From: a virus
Virus record (IMG/VR): IMGVR_UViG_3300007076_000011
Span: 1-51,229 of that record
Reading direction: 5' to 3' (one strand)
Length of the DNA: 51,229 nt
Numbering within the stretch: position 1 is the stretch's first letter; every line of letters starts with the position of its first letter. The position numbers and the translations under genes were made by a program. Shown one piece after another: positions 45,678 to 51,229 of the stretch. A model generated the notes under the pieces. The model saw nothing but the letters and a program-made list of their open reading frames with translations. It was not told the DNA's origin and did not search any database.

Positions 45678-46646
45678 CTACTTGCCTACGGGTGGCGGCT
45701 TGGCCGCGTCCTGTAGCTGGGAATTCGCGCCCTGGGCGGCTTTCTCCGCCTCTATCATGCGGTGCCACTCTCGGATCATAGGCGCGAACGTTGGCAGGAT
45801 GACCCTGCTAAAGGGAAGGTTTCGTGTCTTGGTGCGGTAGCTCTCCTCTATGGTTGACCAGGTGAATTGGTCGCCGACGCGCTTGGCTAGGACGACGTCG
45901 CTGAATGGCCGTGGTATCTTGGGCGCCAGCTTTTGCCCGAGCGTAGCGACCATGTTCTCGAAGCCGCCGGAGACTTCGTTCGGCTCGCGGTCGATGTGAG
46001 CCATCATGACCGCCATGCTGGGGATCATCCCGCAGAACATATCGATGTAGTTGCCGATTTGGTACATAGCGTTACCGTACTCGCCCCTGTGGACTGCCGG
46101 CTTAGTGCCGATGTGTCCGAGGAGGAAGGCTTTGCTGATGGATGTAAGTGAGTCGTTGACCACGGCCCACTGGTCATACGGCTCCAGGTGATCGGCCGGC
46201 CCGAAGCGCTCGTTGCACCTGTCGCACTTGAGGTCGCCCATGGTAGAGACGAGTTCCATGTGCGCCTGGAAGCGCTCGCGATGCTGCGGCGCCACGTTAG
46301 CTACGCCCTCGTAGGACAGGGTGTTGAGGTACTTGGCCATCTCCCGCAAGTCCTGCCAGGTGGGCATCGCGACTGGGATGTACTTCCAGTGTAATCCCTG
46401 CGCACAGGTGTACACCGGCCGACCCCTGCGTGTGTCCACCAGGACCTCCATGCCCGGCTCGACGAACACGACGAAGCACTTGAGGCCAGCCTCGATGATG
46501 GTGCGGATGCTGTCGGTTTTCCCGTGACCTTCCATGCCCATGAGGAGGACCTTTGGGCCTCGAACCCAAACCTTCTGGGCAGCCGAGGTAGGCGAGGCGC
46601 CGGCAGGCGGGATGGGGAAGTGCTTGGGTAGAGATTCGACTGCCAT
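45678..46646 (-). CDS. Sak4-like AAA ATPase (single-strand annealing recombinase)
   Basis: 322 aa. A Walker A 'LLMGMEGHGKTDSIRTIIEA' (G37-T44) is followed by 'CFVVFVEPGMEVLVDTRRGR' and a zinc-like CxxC ('LKCDRCNERF'). The Walker B region 'YDQWAVVNDSLTSISKAFLL' and 'MFCGMIPSMAVMMAHIDREP' complete the RecA-like core. Sak4-type ATPases promote phage recombination together with the DUF669 and nuclease genes nearby. ATGA overlap with the lipoprotein gene. Confidence 0.75.
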   Translation of the reverse strand: MAVESLPKHFPIPPAGASPTSAAQKVWVRGPKVLLMGMEGHGKTDSIRTIIEAGLKCFVVFVEPGMEVLVDTRRGRPVYTCAQGLHWKYIPVAMPTWQDLREMAKYLNTLSYEGVANVAPQHRERFQAHMELVSTMGDLKCDRCNERFGPADHLEPYDQWAVVNDSLTSISKAFLLGHIGTKPAVHRGEYGNAMYQIGNYIDMFCGMIPSMAVMMAHIDREPNEVSGGFENMVATLGQKLAPKIPRPFSDVVLAKRVGDQFTWSTIEESYRTKTRNLPFSRVILPTFAPMIREWHRMIEAEKAAQGANSQLQDAAKPPPVGK

Positions 46647-46951
46647 CAGGGAGCCCTATAGAAATGGTAGTGATAGGGATTTGCGCTGCCGCCCGGAGCC
46701 AAGGGCGGGTACGGATCAGCGAGGAGTGGCACGTGGCTGATGCCGGCAGACTGCGGGTAGATGGCCAGGCGGTCGATCCCGCGAAGGACGCAGAGGCGAT
46801 GCGCCTCGAAGGACTGCAGGCGCATGGCATCGCACTGCATGACAACCTGCGCTGCCGGGTCCGGCCGAGAGTTGATGCCGACGGGCTGCGCTGGAATTGG
46901 CTGGTCCCACGCACAGGACCCTAGGAGGAGAAGCGGGATTAGCCTTTTCAC
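46646..46951 (-). CDS. Lipoprotein of unknown role in the replication operon, 101 aa
   Basis: The GTG at 46951 (GTGA overlap) is preferred; an ATG four codons earlier is also possible. The N-terminus VKRLIPLLLLGSCAWDQPIP has a lipobox LGSC, followed by a Pro/Ala-rich mature chain with two other Cys ('QVVMQCDAMRLQSFEAHRLC'). A secreted lipoprotein inside a recombination operon is unexpected. It may act in superinfection exclusion or envelope protection, but no family is recognised. Confidence 0.6.
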   Translation of the reverse strand: MKRLIPLLLLGSCAWDQPIPAQPVGINSRPDPAAQVVMQCDAMRLQSFEAHRLCVLRGIDRLAIYPQSAGISHVPLLADPYPPLAPGGSANPYHYHFYRAP

Positions 46952-47199
46952 AGCGCAACCCATCCGGCAAGTTTGAGGCTCGGTGCTTTTCCGGGTATGG
47001 TCGCCTCGTTGTCGACCGTAGCGCGGAGATAGTTCGAGACGACTGGAAGGAACTCTTGACCAGCCGACTGGACTGTCACCTCTGCCTTGATGACGTCGAT
47101 GATTCCTTGGTCGATGCCTTCCAGGATCTCGTCATCCAGGCCCGCTTCGTCTCTGACTTCGGACCTTCCGTCTTCGACGTACAACACTAAGACTTTCAT
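46948..47199 (-). CDS. Hypothetical acidic protein, 83 aa
   Basis: MKVLVLYVEDGRSEVRDEAG, 'LDDEILEGIDQGIIDVIKAE', 'VTVQSAGQEFLPVVSNYLRA', 'TVDNEATIPGKAPSLKLAGW' gives a compact alpha/beta protein with acidic N-terminal half. No known domain. A GGAG site precedes the ATG, and the palindrome E lies immediately upstream. Confidence 0.6.
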   Translation of the reverse strand: MKVLVLYVEDGRSEVRDEAGLDDEILEGIDQGIIDVIKAEVTVQSAGQEFLPVVSNYLRATVDNEATIPGKAPSLKLAGWVAL

Positions 47200-47215
47200 T
47201 CAGTGCTCCTTTGAT

Positions 47216-47244
47216 GTGCCGGTTAATCGGCGGTTAATGTGCTC
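47216..47244. promoter_or_regulatory. 29-bp palindromic site E at the end of the ligase gene
   Basis: The left half is GTGCCGGTTAAT and the inverted right half GAGCACATTAAC with a five-base centre. It covers the ligase stop codon and the 43-base gap before the gene at 46948-47199, inside a leftward operon with no promoter visible at this point. Confidence 0.75.
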
Positions 47245-48142
47245 ATGTGCCGGGCAGCCTAATCCCCTCATAGATCGCGCTCCGAGGGAGGTCGTACCCG
47301 CCTGTGGCGGCTAGCCTCTTAAAGCGTACAGCGCCACCAAGATACTGTTCCCGTCGACTCCAGATCTCGTCACGTTCAGCCTGTGTGAATCCAGAACCAA
47401 CTCGGACTTTTCGATCTTCCCATAGGCCGACGATTGCCCCCAGTGTTCCACCAGGAACTTTGCCACCTTGTGCAGAACTTCGTTTGGTATACCCTCGCTC
47501 GTCGCTTGTAGGTTCATTAAAGTTTCGCTGTAGCTCTTCAAAGTCGACAATTCGAGCCTCGTGATGCTCGACCCGCTTGACTTTAAGGAGAAGCTGTTCT
47601 CGGAGAGTCGAGCGTCCGTTTTTGTACCGGCCGGTAGGGGACCGAGTAATGATGCCCTCATAGCGTCGGTTGACGGCATACTCCTCGAACGTGACGAGCT
47701 CTTCGAACTCGGTGAGGAGCACTTGATTGAGAACGACACAGAAAGGAGACCTGTCCCCCAGTTGCTGAATGCGGTCCGCAAAGCCGCCAGGCGCGAGCGA
47801 ATGGTCGAAAACAAAGAAGCGTACTCCTTCAGGTGGAATGGGTTTGGAGCGAGAGTTAACAAACGACTCGGTTTTGCGAAAGCACATGGGATCAGTAGGG
47901 TCGCCGACAATGATCTCACCGTCCCAACCAGTGCAGCCCGCGAGATGCTCTGCGGCTAGAGCTCGCAGGTTGCGGTTCGCTATGGTCTTGAACGTCCGGC
48001 TCATGAACTCGAGATGCCACCACCGAGCTCGGATGCCGTCCAACTTGAATGAGGCGAAACAGGGCAGCCTCACGTCGAGGAGCGAGTCAACCTTCGCTCC
48101 AAGTATGCAGCGTGCAGAGTCAGGCAAGTATTCCCACCTCAC
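47243..48142 (-). CDS. ATP-dependent DNA ligase
   Basis: 299 aa. The adenylation motif 'CFASFKLDGIRARWWHLEFM' gives K33, followed by 'CTGWDGEIIVGDPTDPMCFR', 'PEGVRFFVFDHSLAPGGFAD', 'RRYEGIITRSPTGRYKNGRS' and 'QLLLKVKRVEHHEARIVDFE', the usual motif order of small ATP ligases including the OB region. The GTG at 48142 is chosen because the longer open frame is a shadow of the protease gene. It seals nicks in replication and recombination. Confidence 0.85.
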   Translation of the reverse strand: MRWEYLPDSARCILGAKVDSLLDVRLPCFASFKLDGIRARWWHLEFMSRTFKTIANRNLRALAAEHLAGCTGWDGEIIVGDPTDPMCFRKTESFVNSRSKPIPPEGVRFFVFDHSLAPGGFADRIQQLGDRSPFCVVLNQVLLTEFEELVTFEEYAVNRRYEGIITRSPTGRYKNGRSTLREQLLLKVKRVEHHEARIVDFEELQRNFNEPTSDERGYTKRSSAQGGKVPGGTLGAIVGLWEDRKVRVGSGFTQAERDEIWSRREQYLGGAVRFKRLAATGGYDLPRSAIYEGIRLPGT

Positions 48143-48803
48143 TCCGTCTGACAGGTATGCACGCTTCGCCCTGTTCGTGAAGCAACCGCTCCATGTCGTC
48201 GAAGCTGATGAAGAAGTCTCCGCCGACACCCCAGGATTTGCCCCAGTTGTTGTGCCCGCGGAAGTACTTCTTGCCCACGTTGACTCCCGGAATGCAGACG
48301 CAGTGGCCGCCTGCAACCTGGCCAGTGACGTGTATGAACCCAGCCGAGTCCGTGTCGAACATGCCGTCGTACCAGTTGACACCAGCTACAGCTGGTCCGT
48401 GGTGGCCGACTGCGAGGATGAGATCCTGGAGCCCGAACGCCCAGCGATACTCCGGCACGAAGCCCCAGCCGTGGACCACCTGGGCGCCGGCAATGACGCT
48501 GGTGCCTTCTTCAGGCGGCGTGTCCGTGTACTCGTCGAGGATTTGGGCCTTGTGGTAGATGTCCCTGGCGAGCGCTTCAGTGACGTTTGGCACTACCACT
48601 GGTCTGGCCACGAGCTCGTGCGCCCAGCCAAAGCCGACGCATGCGCCCTCCTGGCCTTGGTCGAGGTAGACGCCAACCTTCCAAGTGTAGCTCCGGGGCT
48701 TTTCAGGAACGAGCGCTCGGATGGGGAAGGCGCGGCTGCGTTGGTCGAACTGGGGAAGTCGGCCGAACTTGCGGCCGTTGATTACAGGTAGGGGTGCGGG
48801 CAA
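48120..48803 (-). CDS. Papain-family cysteine peptidase
   Basis: 227 aa with TTG start after AAAGG. The papain signature is clear: 'DQGQEGACVGFGWAHELVAR' (C55), 'GQVAGGHCVCIPGVNVGKKY' (H167) and 'FRGHNNWGKSWGVGGDFFIS' (N185). There is no signal peptide or propeptide, so it should act in the cytoplasm. It sits among ligase, SSB-tail and nuclease genes, so cleavage of a host factor or maturation of phage proteins is possible. The target cannot be read from sequence. Confidence 0.85.
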   Translation of the reverse strand: MPAPLPVINGRKFGRLPQFDQRSRAFPIRALVPEKPRSYTWKVGVYLDQGQEGACVGFGWAHELVARPVVVPNVTEALARDIYHKAQILDEYTDTPPEEGTSVIAGAQVVHGWGFVPEYRWAFGLQDLILAVGHHGPAVAGVNWYDGMFDTDSAGFIHVTGQVAGGHCVCIPGVNVGKKYFRGHNNWGKSWGVGGDFFISFDDMERLLHEQGEACIPVRRSEVGILA

Positions 48804-48813
48804 GGGGGACCTT

Positions 48814-49062
48814 TCAGAAAGGAATGTCGTCGTCAGAGTGCTCTCGCTCCGGCTGACCAGCTGGCTCTCGCTCCGGTGGGGCGCTGTCGGAAGGGAACAA
48901 CTTGATGGTCATGCCAGGTATTAGCCCAAGCACGACGCATGGATCGAGCTTGAGGTTGAGGCTACCGTCTTCGTTCAGCCATGCACCGCCGATAGTGCCA
49001 CGAATCTTGCTGTCTGGGGACGTAACCCAGATGCGGTAGTCGGGCTTGCGAGACTTGGCCAC
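48814..49062 (-). CDS. Small protein with SSB-type C-terminal tail
   Basis: 82 aa, GTG start. The body 'DYRIWVTSPDSKIRGTIGGA', 'WLNEDGSLNLKLDPCVVLGL', 'IPGMTIKLFPSDS' resembles a small OB- or beta-barrel domain found in phage replication regions. An acidic linker leads to 'REHSDDDIPF', the SSB C-terminal motif. The same DDDIPF ends the HIRAN-like protein at 846. It probably recruits SSB partners or acts as a minimal single-strand-binding protein. Confidence 0.7.
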   Translation of the reverse strand: MAKSRKPDYRIWVTSPDSKIRGTIGGAWLNEDGSLNLKLDPCVVLGLIPGMTIKLFPSDSAPPEREPAGQPEREHSDDDIPF

Positions 49063-49065
49063 TGA

Positions 49066-49371
49066 CTACTTCCCTGGCGCCTTGGCCTGGACCTGCGCTG
49101 GCTTGTCGCTGGGCAGGTCGTACTTGGCGGTGAAGTCAGCGTCCGTGCACGGGTAGTAGCCGGACCCGTCGCGCTCTTTGATGATCCAGTCGCCGATCGA
49201 CGCCAGGACGTTGCCGTGCTTGTTCCTGAGCATGATGTTGTAGGGGTCGAAGCCCTCGCGGCTGTCGTCGTAGGCCTGCCGGCCGATGAGCTTCTTGACC
49301 GCCTCGGAGTTTTCGCGAGAGAGGCGCACGGCCTCGATGGTGGCAGGGCGGGTGACAAATTTCTGGAACAT
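49066..49371 (-). CDS. Conserved phage protein of unknown function, 101 aa
   Basis: The pattern 'MFQKFVTRPATIEAVRLSRE', 'IMLRNKHGNVLASIGDWIIK' and 'ERDGSGYYPCTDADFTAKYD' is one I know from many phages: 'F.tkP..iEAv...', 'GDWIIk...G..YP......F...Y'. Its function is unknown. ATG in TAATG overlap with the nuclease gene stop. Confidence 0.7.
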   Translation of the reverse strand: MFQKFVTRPATIEAVRLSRENSEAVKKLIGRQAYDDSREGFDPYNIMLRNKHGNVLASIGDWIIKERDGSGYYPCTDADFTAKYDLPSDKPAQVQAKAPGK

Positions 49372-50369
49372 TACATGAGGTCCTTTATATTGATCTCGAG
49401 GTTGTCAGAGTCCATGTTGTATGCGGCTCCGGGGTGAGTCGAGAGGTGCTCACCGCGATCCTTGGCAAGCGGGTCCCAAACCCGAATGCGATACTGGTTG
49501 AGCCAACGGGCAGGCTCGGGCGACTCGCAGAGGGTAGTGAACCCGCAGCCGCCGTACGACGAGCAGGCGCCTTTCGCTATGGCGAGGTCAAAGTCGAATT
49601 CCTCATACTGCTGAACCATCCGCCGGAGGTCCTTATGCAGCTGCCTCCACCACCGATCTATCTCCCACGAGTGCCGCGAGAGGATGACTTCGGCGTGGGT
49701 GATCTTGGTCTTGAGTAAGCCCACTCCTCGAACGAGCGCGCCGGCGACAGGAAAGCCATACGTCCGCGCAGCTGCGCAATATCCAGTGAACTGACTTTCG
49801 AGCTTCCACTGGTCTGCCCAGCTCTCGCCGAGACTGCCCGTCGTTTTCTCGTCCGTGACCCAGAGGTTGCCATTCATCTCTCCAATCATATCGCAGCGGC
49901 CGGAGTACAGGATCGGGTTGCCAGTACTGGGGTTCTTTACCTCAGTGGGAATCGAGAACGTGAACTCGATCATGTACTTGCCGTCTTGAGTCTTGAACGG
50001 CTTGATGCGGTCGCGGTCTAGGGGGTAGAGTTGGAGGTAGGAATCGAACGCCCTGATTACGTTCTCGAGAGACTTGTCTCCGGTCTTGGTAGGCGCAGGG
50101 ACGAAGTTGCCATAGGAGACCATAATGGCTTCCAGACCGTCGCGTTTCGCCTCGCCGATCGACTTGCCGTCTCGGTAGAAGGACAGGCGAGCTACCTCGA
50201 GGCCCTTGGCAAAGGCGCCGCCCGCGTGCAAGTGGACGTTCGGGGCCATGCCTGTGATGCTGAACAGGAACCCGTACATCCACTTCGTAGGGCAGGCGAC
50301 GAAATCCCCTCGGGCGGTGTTGTCGACCTGATCGGGGAAGGGAGGCTTGGTGCGGAGGTCAACCGGCAT
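49371..50369 (-). CDS. RecB/Cas4-like PD-(D/E)XK exonuclease with Cys cluster
   Basis: 332 aa. An N-terminal Cys ('ARGDFVACPTKWMYGFLFSI', C26) and three C-terminal Cys ('IAKGACSSYGGCGFTTLCES') match Cas4/AddB-type Fe-S nucleases. The active site is 'GNPILYSGRCDMIGEMNGNL' followed by 'LWVTDEKTTGSLGESWADQW' (D...ExK), then 'LESQFTGYCAAARTYG'. It likely resects DNA ends for the Sak4-DUF669 recombination system. Confidence 0.8.
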   Translation of the reverse strand: MPVDLRTKPPFPDQVDNTARGDFVACPTKWMYGFLFSITGMAPNVHLHAGGAFAKGLEVARLSFYRDGKSIGEAKRDGLEAIMVSYGNFVPAPTKTGDKSLENVIRAFDSYLQLYPLDRDRIKPFKTQDGKYMIEFTFSIPTEVKNPSTGNPILYSGRCDMIGEMNGNLWVTDEKTTGSLGESWADQWKLESQFTGYCAAARTYGFPVAGALVRGVGLLKTKITHAEVILSRHSWEIDRWWRQLHKDLRRMVQQYEEFDFDLAIAKGACSSYGGCGFTTLCESPEPARWLNQYRIRVWDPLAKDRGEHLSTHPGAAYNMDSDNLEINIKDLM

Positions 50370-50602
50370 TACAGCGTTACCTTGATAATCAGGCAGCGCT
50401 TGTAGGACGACTGGCTATCTTGAGACCAGGTTGGTATTACTCGTGCCTCGCGTGTTCTCTTCGGTTCGCTGTCATACTGGTACTCGTCGTAGTTTGAGTT
50501 CCAGCCTCCTAACAGGGCCGTGAGGAGCTGCTCTTCCCCAGGGTTTTCGGGCTCCAAGTAGATCGACTTGGAATGAGGTTCTACTACCAGCTTGAAATGC
50601 AT
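50369..50602 (-). CDS. Hypothetical protein, 77 aa
   Basis: The start at MHFKLVVEPHSKSIYLEPEN has an AAAGGAG site; the upstream in-frame extension is rejected. The product has 'LLTALLGGWNSNYDEYQYDS' and 'SYKRCLIIKVTL' strands. No recognised domain. The end is TAATG-coupled to the nuclease gene. Confidence 0.6.
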   Translation of the reverse strand: MHFKLVVEPHSKSIYLEPENPGEEQLLTALLGGWNSNYDEYQYDSEPKRTREARVIPTWSQDSQSSYKRCLIIKVTL

Positions 50603-50779
50603 TCCTGCTCCTTTGCGTGAGTGGTGCCGCCGCACTTGAAAGACAGGGGCCCTGGTGCTGATGAGGCTGATAGGACTTACTGGTATGCCTAACAGCAAAC
50701 TCTCCAAGGCCCCTCTCTTTGGGGACTGTATGTCGGTCAGTCCCCGTACCGATTCGGAGGTTCTCCTTTCAGTTAGAGG
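50603..50779. other. Non-coding leader with hairpins
   Basis: The 177-base gap upstream of the 50369-50602 gene contains an eight-pair hairpin GGGGACTG/CAGTCCCC (50721-50745), a small GGAG/CTCC hairpin that can hide a ribosome-site-like GGAG, and a GTTAGA/TCTAAC inverted repeat (50772-50792) across the stop of the next upstream gene. I see no gene, and no T run that would make a clear terminator. A structured leader is likely. Confidence 0.4.
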
Positions 50780-51058
50780 TTAAACGTCTAACCCGAGGTC
50801 TTTGAGGTCCGCGTCCAGCGCCGCGTCAGCATAGGCTTCCTTCTTCGGCTTGCGCTTGGACTTCGTGCTTTCCCCTGTGATGACCACGGCACCTTGGCCG
50901 GTCCGCAAGGTTTCGTACACACGCCGAGCCTCTTCCACGGACATCTTGTAGCCCGCGTTGACTCGATTCCGCAAGTCATGGCGCTCCTCAGGGGTAAGAG
51001 GAGGCTGCTGCGGCTCTTGTTGCTCTTGTGGAGCTTCAAGTGCTTGAATCTGTTCCAT
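50780..51058 (-). CDS. Hypothetical protein, 92 aa, promoter-proximal in the replication operon
   Basis: The start is placed at MEQIQALEAPQEQQEPQQPP, with AAGGAG about ten bases upstream. A Gln/Glu/Pro-rich N-terminus precedes helix 'LTPEERHDLRNRVNAGYKMS' and 'VEEARRVYETLRTGQGAVVI', then a basic linker and acidic tail 'DADLKDLGLDV'. No family recognised. It overlaps the RHH-like gene by 23 bases. Confidence 0.6.
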   Translation of the reverse strand: MEQIQALEAPQEQQEPQQPPLTPEERHDLRNRVNAGYKMSVEEARRVYETLRTGQGAVVITGESTKSKRKPKKEAYADAALDADLKDLGLDV

Positions 51059-51229
51059 CTGGTGCCGGCTCCTTAACCGGCGAAATGTCTGAAGCAACGT
51101 CGTTCATGGTACGCGCGCGGGGTTCAGTTGTCAAGCGGACTCTTCGCTCGCGTAGGTCCTTCTCGATCAGCGCCTCGAGGTACTCAGTACGTGCGCCATA
51201 CCTGGCGCCGCCGCGCACAGGGTCCTCGA
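51036..51229 (-). CDS. C-terminal fragment of a ribbon-helix-helix-like protein (runs off the right edge)
   Basis: The frame is open to the right edge and reads EDPVRGGARYGARTEYLEAL, IEKDLRERRVRLTTEPRART and an acidic tail 'EPAPDGTDSST' before TGA at 51036. The 'GARTEYLEALIEKDLRERR' helix is typical of RHH regulators. It probably continues the fragment at 1-53. The fifth leftward promoter is embedded in its 3' half, so its product could control its own operon. Confidence 0.55.
   Translation of the reverse strand, partial: EDPVRGGARYGARTEYLEALIEKDLRERRVRLTTEPRARTMNDVASDISPVKEPAPDGTDSST
51106..51134 (-). promoter_or_regulatory. Leftward sigma70-like promoter for the replication operon
   Basis: Minus strand TTGACA (51129-51134), 17-base spacer, TACCAT (51106-51111). 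The bases after the -35 (ACTGA) match those of the promoter at 8231-8260. A lone half-site-like GCCGGTTAA occurs downstream on the minus strand near 51072-51080. Confidence 0.7.

Noticed and set aside
1-51229. CRISPR arrays, insertion sequences, integrase and tRNAs
   Set aside because: I saw no spaced direct repeats, no transposase or integrase motifs and no tRNA-like cloverleaf while reading both strands; a dedicated search would be needed to exclude degenerate copies.

Overview
The window is best read as a nearly complete, lytic-looking tailed-phage genome of about 51 kb, with short-tailed (podovirus-like) architecture and a Gram-negative host. The evidence is a terminase, portal, scaffold and capsid series, a lysis cassette with an M15-type endolysin and a lipoprotein, a set of internal (ejection) virion proteins ending in a 2,086-residue polyvalent protein, and a tail spike with a polysaccharide-lyase-like domain. 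I see no long tape-measure, tube or sheath genes, no integrase, no tRNA and no CRISPR array. Base composition looks GC-rich. Almost all genes are packed with ATGA, GTGA, TAATG or TGATG junctions, which implies extensive translational coupling.

Layout. (1) Positions 1-8868, minus strand: about 25 small, mostly unrecognised early-type genes. They fall into four units, each with its own sigma70-like promoter (TTGACA boxes ending at about 5769, 6696, 8260 and 8943). (2) Positions 8869-9206: a divergent control region. (3) Positions 9207-38168, plus strand: packaging (small terminase, PD-(D/E)XK-like protein, large terminase), portal, scaffold, major capsid, glycosyltransferase, collagen-like and adhesin proteins, lysis genes, tail/stabilisation protein, depolymerase spike and internal virion proteins. 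(4) Positions 38122-51229, minus strand: replication, recombination and modification. This block holds a DUF3987-like ATPase, a split family-A DNA polymerase whose N-terminal half is fused to a uracil-DNA glycosylase, a LuxR-type HTH, an HNH-like protein, a ParB-methyltransferase fusion, a DUF1937-like protein, a Sak4-like recombinase ATPase, a DUF669-like partner, an ATP-dependent ligase, a papain-like protease and a RecB/Cas4-like nuclease. A fifth leftward promoter lies near 51134.

The two window edges appear to fall inside the same minus-strand gene, a small ribbon-helix-helix-like protein. The sequence therefore looks like a circularly permuted or circularised whole genome cut in that gene.

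The most unusual feature is a 29-bp palindrome present at five dispersed places (5720, 9053, 17324, 33153, 47216). Each copy has two inverted GNGCNNRTTAAY half-sites around a five-base centre. One copy covers the -10 element of an early promoter, one is in the divergent control region, one follows the capsid gene, one is inside the giant virion gene and one sits at the end of the ligase gene. This pattern resembles a phage-wide repressor or 'stoperator' network, with no obvious repressor gene assigned. Other items of interest are the polymerase split by a membrane-microprotein gene, two non-SSB proteins ending in the SSB C-terminal motif DDDIPF, a three-way-junction RNA candidate at 45066-45154, and a possible +1 frameshift in the PD-(D/E)XK gene.
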